A stretch of DNA of 64,000 bases from Bog-159 sp963738345. Its GTDB lineage: Bacteria > Acidobacteriota > Terriglobia > Bryobacterales > Bryobacteraceae. The DNA lies in assembly GCA_963738345.1 (NCBI GenBank), contig CAVTWI010000002.1, positions 930,001 to 994,000 on the forward strand, written 5' to 3'. Position numbers and translations under genes: made by a program. The notes beneath the pieces are model-generated. The model was not told the origin of the DNA. It searched no databases and worked only from the letters and a program-made list of their open reading frames with translations. Each line of letters begins with the position of its first letter. Within the stretch, counting starts at the first letter, position 1. Below, in pieces: positions 33,945 through 41,860 of the stretch.

Positions 33945-34487
33945 ATGGGGTACGCCACTTCAGCCAAATTGGAAGGTGACGCCAAAGATGGGAGAATGGA
34001 TTTAGAGCTCTGCGAAGCTCAAAACAGAATCATGCCTGTACAACATAGCGGTATCGATTTCGTCGCCTATGACCGGGAAGGTCGGGTTCTCCTGTTAGCC
34101 GAGGCTAAGAGCAGACACGGCACATCGGAGTCGTGGGCTGCCCGTCTGAGAAGAAACCTGCTCTCGCACGGGATACTGCCTTGGGCCAAATACTTCCTCA
34201 TTGCAACTCCCGAACGCATGTACTTCTGGAAGCAAGGAGACCCGAACGTGGCGGAGATGCCACCCGAGTTTACGATAGATGCGGCAAAGGTCTTCCAGCC
34301 CTACTTCCAAAAACTACATCAGGAGCCATCCGAGATCGGCCCGGAAGCATTCGACCTCCTCGTCTTGACCTGGTTAACCGACATCGCAAGATCTGAGCGC
34401 ACCGCGAAGGATGATACTTCTTCGGCATGGTTGTCCGAGTTCAGCGGATCCTTGCAGGAGGCTCGCATCGAAATGAATCCGACGTAA
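33945..34487 (+). CDS. PD-(D/E)XK nuclease-like protein
   Basis: Cytoplasmic protein of up to 180 residues. The segment SGIDFVAYDREGRVLLLAEA ending in EAKSR has the restriction-endonuclease-fold pattern D(38)...E(53)xK(55), followed by a helix (ESWAARLRRNLLSHGILPWA) and the strand KYFLIATPERMYFWK, as in PD-(D/E)XK proteins that restrict or repair DNA. The start is uncertain: ATG 33945 is reported, while ATG 33996 (MDLELCEAQNR) is an alternative whose possible ribosome site is unusually close. Its stop overlaps the ATG of the PIN-like gene by one base (TAATG). Nuclease activity is inferred from motif and order of secondary structure, not from a named family. Confidence 0.7.
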   Translation: MGYATSAKLEGDAKDGRMDLELCEAQNRIMPVQHSGIDFVAYDREGRVLLLAEAKSRHGTSESWAARLRRNLLSHGILPWAKYFLIATPERMYFWKQGDPNVAEMPPEFTIDAAKVFQPYFQKLHQEPSEIGPEAFDLLVLTWLTDIARSERTAKDDTSSAWLSEFSGSLQEARIEMNPT

Positions 34488-35095
34488 TGACGGTCTATGT
34501 CGAGTCCAACTTCGTGCTTGAGCACTCGCTCCAACAAGAGGAATGCGATAGCTGTGCCGAGATCGTCGATCTTGCATCTAAAGGCCGTATTATGCTCGCA
34601 GTGCCTGCGTTCTCCCTGGCCGAACCGCACGTCGCGATCTCGGGTAAGGAGAAAGCCCGCTCGCGGCTCAGCAACGACCTGCGGGGGCAGCTTTTCGAAC
34701 TGGGCAGATCTAAGCCACATCGTGCGGTTCCGGCCACTTTCGAAGCTTTAGCATCGGTTCTCATCGCCAGCGCTCAATTTGAGCGTGACGGCCTGCGCGA
34801 CACGGTCTCGCGTCTTCTGCGAACGGCCAATGTGATTTCGCTCGACGCTGCAATTCTGACGTCGGCAATAAATATACAGTTGGAATTTGGCATGTCCGGC
34901 CAAGACGCGATTGTGCTGGCATCTGTGCTGGCTCACTTGGACGTCCACGGCCGCCCTGAAAGTTGCTTCCTCAATCGCAATACCAAGGACTTTGACGATC
35001 CTGACATTCGCGAGAGGCTCGAAACTCGCGGGTGCAAGTTTTTTGGGACCTTCGGAGACGGGCTCCGTTACGTCATGGCTCGAATCGAAATGTAG
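34487..35095 (+). CDS. PIN-like domain protein coupled to the nuclease-like gene
   Basis: Protein of 202 residues whose architecture fits a PIN-type RNase: an N-terminal strand with an acidic residue (MTVYVESNFVLEH, Glu6 in the usual Asp position), an acidic helix start (FSLAEPHVAI), then LDAAILTSA, SGQDAIVLASVLAHL (Asp before a helix) and the terminal strand FLNRNTKDFDDPDI. The central region is longer than in VapC toxins. It is translated from an ATG overlapping the previous stop by one base. Its 3' end overlaps the truncated RES gene on the other strand. It could act as toxin or effector RNase of a two-gene defence or addiction module; this is inference. Confidence 0.65.
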   Translation: MTVYVESNFVLEHSLQQEECDSCAEIVDLASKGRIMLAVPAFSLAEPHVAISGKEKARSRLSNDLRGQLFELGRSKPHRAVPATFEALASVLIASAQFERDGLRDTVSRLLRTANVISLDAAILTSAINIQLEFGMSGQDAIVLASVLAHLDVHGRPESCFLNRNTKDFDDPDIRERLETRGCKFFGTFGDGLRYVMARIEM

Positions 35096-35265
35096 TCTTC
35101 TGCAAACTCGCGGCTAGCAGCCAGAATCCCCAGCGCGCACAGCGCTCGACTCTCGGCCGCATATACGAGGGGGATATTCTTGTGCTTCCATCGGCCTCCG
35201 AATCGCGCAGCGCCTTTCCCGTCGTTGGCCGGATACCGGCTGCTCCCAATCCGGTAAACCCGCAT
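35068..35265 (-). pseudogene. RES-domain toxin, truncated N-terminal fragment
   Basis: Sixty-five codons matching the start of RES-domain proteins (NAD+-degrading toxins of RES-Xre modules): MRVYRIGSSRYPANDGKGAA then RFGGRWKHKNIPLVYAAESR and ALCALGILA. Normal length is about 150 residues; here the frame stops after EDYISIRAMT. The homologous part ends where the PIN-like gene on the + strand ends, as if the remainder had been replaced. It starts three bases after the antitoxin stop codon, as in intact RES-Xre operons. The catalytic C-terminal half is missing, so it should be inactive. Confidence 0.7.
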
Positions 35266-35268
35266 GGC

Positions 35269-35625
35269 TTACCAGACGCCCTGTTCGATCCTGCCGAGAA
35301 CGTCCTCAACTTGCTCTATGCCCTCGGCGGTCTTCAGCATTGAGAGCGGAGTCCCGCGCGAAAGGGAAGGCAACGGCGTACGGAGCCAGTGGATTGCCTT
35401 GTCCCGAGCACCGAACACTTCAATCGCCCGGCCAGTGACACTGACAATACCATCCAGATCCACCGTATACATTTCAGTCCCGCTGACGTTAACTTCTGAG
35501 CCGCCGCTGTTATGCTCCGAACTGCTCTCCGAGGTGGTTGCGGCGGCCCGCGCCCCAGCGCCCTTGAGTTTGGCGCCTTTCACCGGGGTTTTCTTTTTGA
35601 GTCGGCGACCGCTCGGCATCGGCAT
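35269..35625 (-). CDS. Xre/MbcA/ParS-type (DUF2384) antitoxin, altered N-terminus
   Basis: The C-terminal 65 residues (VTGRAIEVFGARDKAIHWLR, then TPLPSLSRGTPLSMLKTAEG and VEDVLGRIEQGVW) are the toxin-binding DUF2384 domain of RES-Xre antitoxins. The N-terminal helical domain is absent; instead there is a Lys/Ala/Ser-rich stretch (KKKTPVKGAKLKGAGARAAA). ATGs at 35625 and 35619 are available. Upstream sequence in another frame belongs to an RRM protein fragment, so the gene appears to be a recombinant remnant. It immediately precedes the truncated RES gene. Confidence 0.65.
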   Translation of the reverse strand: MPMPSGRRLKKKTPVKGAKLKGAGARAAATTSESSSEHNSGGSEVNVSGTEMYTVDLDGIVSVTGRAIEVFGARDKAIHWLRTPLPSLSRGTPLSMLKTAEGIEQVEDVLGRIEQGVW

Positions 35626-35783
35626 CCGAACCCATCTCCACGAAGGCAAAACCGCGCGGCTTTCCGGTGTCGCGATCAACCAGTACGCGCACATTTTCCG
35701 CATGGCCATACTTCTTGAATAACTTGTGGATGGACTCGTCCGTTGCGCCAAAATCCAAGTTGCTGACCAAGAATGTCCTTCAT
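35626..35783 (-). pseudogene. RRM RNA-binding protein, N-terminal fragment with frameshift
   Basis: Reads MKDIL, then after removal of one base in a CC pair (35767-35768, + strand) VSNLDFGATDESIHKLFKKY followed by GHAENVRVLVDRDTGKPRGF and AFVEMGSDADAE. This is RNP2 and RNP1 of the bacterial/cyanobacterial RRM (Rbp) family. The domain breaks off after about 55 residues and runs into the antitoxin remnant. It is a decayed piece of a small RNA-binding protein gene. Confidence 0.75.
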
Positions 35784-35886
35784 TGGTTTGGCTTCTTACC
35801 TGCAACACCAGTATAAGGAATTGGATTCCAGGACGGAAAACCCTACTGAGGCACTGCCGGACGACTAACCGAATCACTCACTCGGC

Positions 35887-36288
35887 TCACTCGATCCCCA
35901 CTCTTCCCCCGCGGCCGCGGCCGCCGAGGTGGCCGATCACCTGTACATGCCGAGCAATTCCCGCGAATTGCCAATCCTGAAGGACGTAATCGGTCGCGCC
36001 ACGCGTTCTTGGCAACTTCGTGGTAAGAATACCTACTACCGCACCGGACGCTCGGCAAGATACGCAGCGCTCGCAATGACCACGGCCGGGCGCCAGGCTC
36101 CAATCCGGTTCCTTCGACTCCTCCGCATCGTGGCGTAGCAGCGATGCTGCCCGGAATTCGTTCAGGTCCTCATCCGGCCAGGCATCGGACCAGTCGATCT
36201 TTCGGTTCGCCGCGAGTTCCGCTAATCGCCCTGCGAGCGCCGATAGTTGTGTCGCTGTTTCCGGAGGCAAGCGGCGGAAGGCGTGCAC
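35887..36288 (-). pseudogene. Antitoxin plus PemK/MazF-type toxin remnant
   Basis: The upstream part (from 36288) encodes RLPPETATQLSALAGRLAEL, then AANRKIDWSDAWPDEDLNEF, resembling the C-terminal half of small antitoxins. It runs into pieces of a PemK/MazF RNase toxin spread over two frames: RPAVVIAS, then GAVVGILTTKLPRTRGATDY followed by VLQDWQFAGI and VIGHL. The N-terminus and the segment between AGI and VIGHL are missing. No intact toxin can be made. This is the second decayed toxin-antitoxin module within one kilobase. Confidence 0.6.
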
Positions 36289-36463
36289 TAATGACGATTC
36301 ACAGTCGTTGAGATGCGTGTTCCATATTCAGTATAGCCACCAAGTTGCCGGCCCGGACTTCCACTTGGCTGGTCTGTCACCGGTGCTGATTCTGGGAACC
36401 ACTTCAGGTGGCGAGAAGGCCAATTGACGTCAACTAACCCAGTCCTAGTTCCCCCCTTGTCAC

Positions 36464-36730
36464 AGCGGTCGCACATAATGAATCCGGATCAAATAAATAT
36501 TCTCGCCTTCCCATGCCTGACCACGTTGAGCAAGTCCACCAATCCCAAAAATTCCGACTTCCGCGCCAAATCTCCGATCCGCCTCTATCGAATCCACCTC
36601 GATATCCCCTCCTCCACCTTGGATCGGTTGCCGACCTTAACGTGCGGGCGCGCCCAAATCCGCACACCGCAAGTGATTTCCCAGCGCGGCGAACTCCATC
36701 CCGCAGGCGCTTGGCGAAGGCCATATCGAT
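36464..36730 (-). pseudogene. ASCH-like domain gene remnant, left copy
   Basis: Pieces in several frames recover one small protein: MAFAKRLRDGVRR, EITCGVRIWARPHVKVGNRS, EVDSIE, and the ending HGKARIF or, one frame over, GENIYLIRIHYVRPL. The pattern of RIW..P.VKVG..Y..EEG.I.VDSI and a final ENxYLxRxHY is that of a small ASCH-type (RNA-binding beta-barrel) protein. At least three frame changes make it non-functional. It is a direct repeat of the copy at 40410-40690 with clearly alignable DNA. Confidence 0.65.
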
Positions 36731-36908
36731 GAGTTTGCATCAGCCAGAATGGACCCGGCGCCGACTGTTCGCGTTCCGAGGTTAAGTCTGCTTGCGGCTT
36801 TTTGGTTAGTAGAAGGCCAAACGAAGTACCTAATGCGCGCATTCCACGAGTAGCCGACAGTTCGCCGATGCTCTTGTTGGCGGCCCAGCGCGCCAAATAA
36901 AGCGGCCG

Positions 36909-36914
36909 TATAAT
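36909..36914 (+). promoter_or_regulatory. TATAAT -10 hexamer upstream of the 826-codon gene
   Basis: A perfect TATAAT in a local AT-rich patch, 26 bases before the ATG at 36940. No good -35 is seen at 17 bp, so it is a candidate promoter element only. Confidence 0.45.
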
Positions 36915-36939
36915 ATAAATCTCATTTCCCGAGAGAGGA

Positions 36940-39420
36940 ATGCCCGAACTAAGCGTACAACTTCGCCTTCGTCCCGTTCGCTTTGGTTTTCTGGTGCGAC
37001 CAGATTCCATGCTCCATACGCTACAGGTGTTTCGAATAAATACCTGCCTCTGGGGCGGCAGATACAATCCGATCATTCCGTTTATAAATCAGGTGCCTAG
37101 ATGGTGGGACCGTCACGGCCATCGATTCGAAACAGCCACTCAAATCATCAACGGGTATCTTGATTTCTTCGAGCCGGACTTTCTTGTCGAAACAGAACCC
37201 GGAATGGCCAACGGCCTGGGCTTCGATAAAGAACGCGTCCTTTCTCTGGCCGATCTGCTCCGACCTCAGGGAGAGCGCCATTGGGACGGATCGGGCCTCA
37301 ATGTCGTAGAGCTCTACTGGGAACTCTACCGAAAGGAATTTCAGTTCAGTCGAAGGCATGAGCACAACATTGTCCACGTGCTCGCTAGGGACAAGCGGTT
37401 TACCGGGCTGGTTGCATGTGTGTTCGGCTCTTTTCCTAACGATCCACAGCTGGCCTACATAGGGCGTGCATTTAAAGATGCAATCGCCCCCAAAGAGGTT
37501 GCCCTCGACTCGACCACCTATGAGCAGCTGTTGAAGGCGGGCTTTACATCAGCGCTACGGCTCGGTCATGCGGAGACGGAGGTTCAGTATCACGACCACG
37601 AAGGCCCGACGATCTTCGTGTTGGACGCATTTAAAGCCCGCGACCTAATCGACTATTGGAATCTCCGGACAGTGCGAAGCCAACTGACACCGATTCCTCG
37701 CCAATGGCTTCCTGAGCTTTCTCCTTACTGCAAAGAGTTCATCGCTAAGAATCACAGACCATTGCCGGGAAATCTCCACGGCGTGATGATCAAGACGAAG
37801 GTTCTGTTCTCACGGTCGATTTCGACTGGAGACCTTGAGCTGCTTCACGCGGCGAATTTTATTGTGGACCCACCCGCTACAAATATCCGCCAAGATTGGT
37901 ATCCATCTCTTTGGCGGCCATCTCCCGGTTTCACCGCCCGCGAGATGCGAGCTACTGTCACGGCAGCGGAGAAAACCCTCTCATCGGCGTATGAGTCCGA
38001 CAGCCCGAGAATTACCTTCGAGACACTACATCCCGACTTTGCGGAGGAACACAGCAACCGAAATAGATGGGCGAATGTTGTTCGGTTGAGAGACTGGACG
38101 CGCGACGGCCTAATCGCGACTACGTACCCGACGGATTATCGAGACCCAAAGGTTCCTCGCTTTTCTTTGGGCAGCGAAACGGTACTTCCTACAACAGAAG
38201 GCTTCGTTACATTCCCCCGCATCATGTCGTTGCCTGAGCACTTTCAGCTCGCAGACGGAACCTCTGCATTTCGCGATTGGTTTGAAGCTAACGGATTAAC
38301 GGCCACGCTGTCCGAGGCAGGCAGAGCAACTCAACAGATCATCAATACAGTCGGGAGCTTCGGGCTAAGGAGTCTTGCGAACGCCCAGGTCATCGAACTC
38401 CTTAACTCACTCTCCCGAAGACCGCTTTCCCCGAGCGCGCATTACCTTGAGCTCAAGAACAAGATCAGAGACGCAACGAAGAATGACATTTGGGGCGGAC
38501 GCACATTCGAATCGCTGGTCGAACACAACGTGCTGGAGTTGGGGCTGGAGCTGAAATGCAGCAAGTGCGCCAGTTGGAATTGGTATTCCCTAAAGCAGCT
38601 CGACTACGAGATGCGGTGTACCCTATGTTTGCAGCATTTTGACTTCCCTGTGCTCAACCCCGGCTCATCGGACTACGCAAGATGGGCATACCGCTTAATC
38701 GGTCCGTTTGTCCTTCCCGACTACGCTGGGGGTGGATACGCGTCGTCGCTAGCAATCCGCTTTTTCAAAGAGGTCCTGGGCAGCAGCGACAACGCGGGCA
38801 CAACATGGTCCACGGGCCAGAACCTCGAACTCGCGCCGAAGCGCAGGGTCGAGGCCGACTTCATCCTGTGGTACCAGCGCAAGCTAATGTTCGGAAATGA
38901 CTACCCAACCGATTTGGTTTTCGGGGAAGCAAAGAGCTTCGGCAAGGACACCTTCAAAGCCGAAGACATTAAACGAATGAAGGCGCTCGCCGAGCACTTT
39001 CCGGGGAGTATCTGCGTTTTTGCCACAATGAAGCCGGCCAACAGCCTTTCGGCGGAAGAGGTGGAACGCCTTTCGAAGCTCGCACTTTGGGGCCGTGAGT
39101 TCTTGAAAGATAAGAGCCGTACTAGGGCGCCGCTCGTGATTCTGACCGGCACCGAGCTCTTCACTAGCTTTTCATTCCACGAAGCCTGGGAAAAGGCCGG
39201 AGGCCAACACGCCGCCTTCGCTAAGGCCGGTATGTTCCGACCAGAAAACCTCCGAAACCTCGCCGACGCTACACAGCAACTGTACCTGGGCCTTCCCTCG
39301 TACCATGCCTGGCTCGAACTGAAATGGCGCAAAAGGCGAGAGCGTCATGCTCGCAAGCGGGCTCCAGGCGAAGCCGCAGCGTTTCCAGTAGAGGCATCGC
39401 CACCACGTCCAAACGGGTGA
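36940..39420 (+). CDS. Large unknown protein with zinc ribbon and C-terminal PD-(D/E)XK-like domain
   Basis: Cytoplasmic protein of 826 residues that I cannot assign to a named family. The N-terminal region has FRINTCLWGGRYNPIIPFIN near residues 31-51. A zinc-ribbon pattern CSKC-x16-CTLC is at about 540-563. Following it, VEADFILWYQRK...DLVFGEAKSF gives Asp640, Glu663 and Lys665 in the PD-(D/E)XK arrangement, and a later strand SICVFATMK fits the nuclease fold. The tail is basic (KWRKRRERHARKRA). GAGAGG lies just before the ATG and TATAAT 26 bases upstream. It sits between two decayed ASCH-like genes and near a second nuclease-like gene, the context of a defence island. A restriction-like or abortive-infection effector is the best guess. 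Confidence 0.75.
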   Translation: MPELSVQLRLRPVRFGFLVRPDSMLHTLQVFRINTCLWGGRYNPIIPFINQVPRWWDRHGHRFETATQIINGYLDFFEPDFLVETEPGMANGLGFDKERVLSLADLLRPQGERHWDGSGLNVVELYWELYRKEFQFSRRHEHNIVHVLARDKRFTGLVACVFGSFPNDPQLAYIGRAFKDAIAPKEVALDSTTYEQLLKAGFTSALRLGHAETEVQYHDHEGPTIFVLDAFKARDLIDYWNLRTVRSQLTPIPRQWLPELSPYCKEFIAKNHRPLPGNLHGVMIKTKVLFSRSISTGDLELLHAANFIVDPPATNIRQDWYPSLWRPSPGFTAREMRATVTAAEKTLSSAYESDSPRITFETLHPDFAEEHSNRNRWANVVRLRDWTRDGLIATTYPTDYRDPKVPRFSLGSETVLPTTEGFVTFPRIMSLPEHFQLADGTSAFRDWFEANGLTATLSEAGRATQQIINTVGSFGLRSLANAQVIELLNSLSRRPLSPSAHYLELKNKIRDATKNDIWGGRTFESLVEHNVLELGLELKCSKCASWNWYSLKQLDYEMRCTLCLQHFDFPVLNPGSSDYARWAYRLIGPFVLPDYAGGGYASSLAIRFFKEVLGSSDNAGTTWSTGQNLELAPKRRVEADFILWYQRKLMFGNDYPTDLVFGEAKSFGKDTFKAEDIKRMKALAEHFPGSICVFATMKPANSLSAEEVERLSKLALWGREFLKDKSRTRAPLVILTGTELFTSFSFHEAWEKAGGQHAAFAKAGMFRPENLRNLADATQQLYLGLPSYHAWLELKWRKRRERHARKRAPGEAAAFPVEASPPRPNG

Positions 39421-39774
39421 TCGATTCGCCGGAACACGCAGCTGCAACATTTCAATACGCGACGCCGGGCGAGGCGTAGAGCTCCAGCGCCAGCGGGAAA
39501 GACCTGTTCACCCTCCGCACAGCGCTAATCGTGATTGTGAGTAGGCAACGAAGCTATCTCGTCCGCACGATAACCACTTGTACGGAGCAGTGTTATCTCC
39601 GAAATCCCTAGTCAATGGTGCCCAGTTCGACACCGATATTGAACGCCTGGGACCATCTCCGTTGCGTAAGGTCGGAGCGGCCGGAATCTGGATGATCGAT
39701 CGCTGACCTTGGCGCACTGCCTCGCTGGAAAGGTCAGAAAACTACGGTCACCGGACAGCGGGAAGGCGGTTTCT
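39421..39774. other. Gap between convergent island genes
   Basis: About 350 bp with no supported gene; the only ORF (39508-39717, minus) lacks a ribosome site and any recognisable feature. The two flanking genes converge here. Confidence 0.4.
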
Positions 39775-40239
39775 TCATTGGAAGCGGGCACCGTTCTTGT
39801 ACCAGGTGCATTCGAACCGGCTATTGCCGATGTTGATGTACAAGCCGAGCTGATATTGATAGTGGCCGCCGGAATTCGTTAGCAGCTCAAGCTTCCTGCG
39901 GTCACAGCGATCTTCCGTTGCATGCTTCTTTATTTCAACCACCAACAGGTTGTTTTCTCGACCCTCGCCTTGGCGGTGATGGACAATAATATCTGGCAGG
40001 ATCTCGTGCGTGGCTTTGTGTTTGTCGCATCCAGCGATTCCTATTAACGACTTCTGAAGTTGACCATCGCGGTCGTACTCGCAATCAACGTTCCATTCGG
40101 CAAATAGCCGCTCGAAGTGGACTGCCAAGCGATGAGCCGTTGACCGCTCGTGCACCGAGTGGAATTCAAGGCCCGGATGCTCAGCGGCAAGCGAACGGAT
40201 GGCGGCACCCACGGCAGTCTGGACCTGTTCATCCGTCAT
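39775..40239 (-). CDS. Small PD-(D/E)XK nuclease-like protein
   Basis: Protein of 154 residues. HEILPDIIVHHRQGEGRENN followed by LLVVEIKKH has the Asp...Glu-x-Lys restriction-fold core, preceded by a helical region with ERSTAHRLAVHFERLF and WNVDCEYDR, and followed by KLELLTNSGGHYQYQLGLYI. This is a compact single-domain nuclease-like fold; I cannot name the family. It is convergent with the 826-codon gene and within the same ASCH-repeat-flanked segment, so both may have arrived together. Activity is inferred from the motif only. Confidence 0.7.
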   Translation of the reverse strand: MTDEQVQTAVGAAIRSLAAEHPGLEFHSVHERSTAHRLAVHFERLFAEWNVDCEYDRDGQLQKSLIGIAGCDKHKATHEILPDIIVHHRQGEGRENNLLVVEIKKHATEDRCDRRKLELLTNSGGHYQYQLGLYINIGNSRFECTWYKNGARFQ

Positions 40240-40409
40240 ACCGTCGATTTTACTCCGGAGAGCCCTGTCCGAAAGAATGTCCCCAACAGAGATCGGTACG
40301 TGACCGGTAATTCACGTGGGTTCGGGCGAATCAAGCCACTCGGAAATGATTAAGGACAAGAATCGAATTCCGATGCGAAAATCCTGGCAAATCAAAGGAC
40401 TACCAGACC

Positions 40410-40690
40410 CTAACTCCACCACTTCCAAGGCTCACTTCCCCCGAGTTCCTTCCCATGCTTAGCCACCTTAAGCAAATCCACCAATCCCAAAAATCCCGAC
40501 TCCCGCGCCAGATCCCCAGTAATATCCGGCAACCCGATCGGCTCAATCGAATCCACCTCGATCTCCCCTTCCTCCATCTTGTAACGATTCCCCACCTTCA
40601 CGTACGGCCCCGTCCAAATCCGCACACTTCAAGTTATTTCCTCGCCGCGAACTCCCGCCCGCAAGCGCCCGGCGCTCACCACGCCAAGCC
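40410..40690 (-). pseudogene. ASCH-like domain gene remnant, right copy, with in-frame TGA
   Basis: One frame reads, from about 40680 down, SAGRLRAGVRGEEIT, stop (TGA), SVRIWTGPYVKVGNRYKMEE, then GEIEVDSIEPIGLPDITGDL followed by ARESGFLGLVDLLKVAKHGK and a truncated tail. The TGA occupies the position of a Cys codon (TGC in EITCGVRIW) of the left copy. The usual GENxYLxRxHY ending is missing. DNA similarity to the left copy runs over about 220 bp in the same orientation. Confidence 0.65.
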
Positions 40691-40695
40691 CCCCC

Positions 40696-41586
40696 CTACC
40701 CCTCACCCGGCGGACGCGTCTTCCACCGCCGGTGTATCCATAACCATTGGTCCGGATACTCCCGCACCACTCCCTCCAACCGCCGGTGCAGCGCCCGCGT
40801 GTCCGCCTCCGCATCCCCCGTCATCTCTACCTCCGGATAAAATCGCAGCACATACCGCCGCTCGCTCTCCAGCCACAACGCAAATCCCGGGATCACCGCC
40901 GCACCGCTATGCGCCGCCAACTTGGCGAAGCCCGTCCCCGCGCACGCCGGCACCCCGAAAAAGTCCACAAACGTGCCCTCTTCCAGCGACGCATTCTGGT
41001 CCACCAGAATCCCCACCGCCTCGTTGTCGTGCAGCGCCTTCAGAATTCCGCGCGCGTATTCCTTCTTGCCGATCAACCGGTTCCCGGACAGCGTCCGCAA
41101 CCGCTCCACCAGCGCGTCGATCTTGGGATTGTCCAACGGCCGGATCACCACGTTCATCGGCGCCGCCATCCACGCGTGCGCGAACGCGCTAAGTTCCCAA
41201 TTCCCCAAATGTGCGGTGGCGAAGAGCACGCCCCGGCCACGCTTGCGTGCCTCTTCAAAATGCTCGAACCCCTCATACCGGATCCATTCCCCAATATTGC
41301 CGCGGTCCAGTTGCGGAAATCGGGCGAAGGTCACCAGCAGCCGCGCAATCGACCGGAACACTCCATCGGCAATGCGCTGCCGCCCCGGCCCGTCTAGTTC
41401 CGGCAGCGCCATCGCCAGGTTGCTCAACGCCACTCTGCGTAGCCTCGGCAGCGCCAGGTCCAGTAGGTTCGCATAGCGCCGCGCCAGCCATTCGCTTACC
41501 GGAAGCGGTGTTTGGGCCAGTGACCCCACCACGGCCCGCGCCATCCAGTATTCGAGCGTATCGCGAAGGGCGGACCGGCGTGGCAT
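40696..41586 (-). CDS. Lipid A biosynthesis acyltransferase (LpxL/HtrB-like)
   Basis: Inner-membrane acyltransferase of 296 residues of the lauroyl/myristoyl transferase family that adds secondary acyl chains to lipid A. The catalytic HX4E motif is HLGNWE (His126, Glu131), with RPLDNPKIDALVERLRT, GILVDQNA and FFGVPACAGTGFAKLA following, and the family's C-terminal PDQWLWIHRRWKTRP. Its presence indicates a Gram-negative envelope. Which acyl donor is used cannot be read from sequence. Confidence 0.93.
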   Translation of the reverse strand: MPRRSALRDTLEYWMARAVVGSLAQTPLPVSEWLARRYANLLDLALPRLRRVALSNLAMALPELDGPGRQRIADGVFRSIARLLVTFARFPQLDRGNIGEWIRYEGFEHFEEARKRGRGVLFATAHLGNWELSAFAHAWMAAPMNVVIRPLDNPKIDALVERLRTLSGNRLIGKKEYARGILKALHDNEAVGILVDQNASLEEGTFVDFFGVPACAGTGFAKLAAHSGAAVIPGFALWLESERRYVLRFYPEVEMTGDAEADTRALHRRLEGVVREYPDQWLWIHRRWKTRPPGEG

Positions 41587-41860
41587 GGAAACGACATTGT
41601 AACGAGGTGCCGCGCACCCTCAGTGTGCCGCCTCCCGTACCTCGCCGCAAGAGTCGAAAAAGTTGCCCAATTTTGCCCAATCCGTTCGCCGTCGCCCGCC
41701 GGCCACCTCCCCTCGGCCGAGAAATTCTCATTGGCTTTGTTTGCCAAAAAAACCAGCCACCCGTCGCGACCATCCCGGTTCGCGCCAGTGCAATTTTGGT
41801 AACTCCATGAAAAGTAAACGAATTCGCCGGCCGCCGCCAGGGCAGCTTTGCCGGCGCGTG

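Noticed and set aside
36585..37076. 163-codon minus-strand ORF across the promoter of the 826-codon gene
   Set aside because: Only its last 40 codons show homology (the ASCH remnant); the rest lacks any feature and overlaps the better-supported gene on the + strand.
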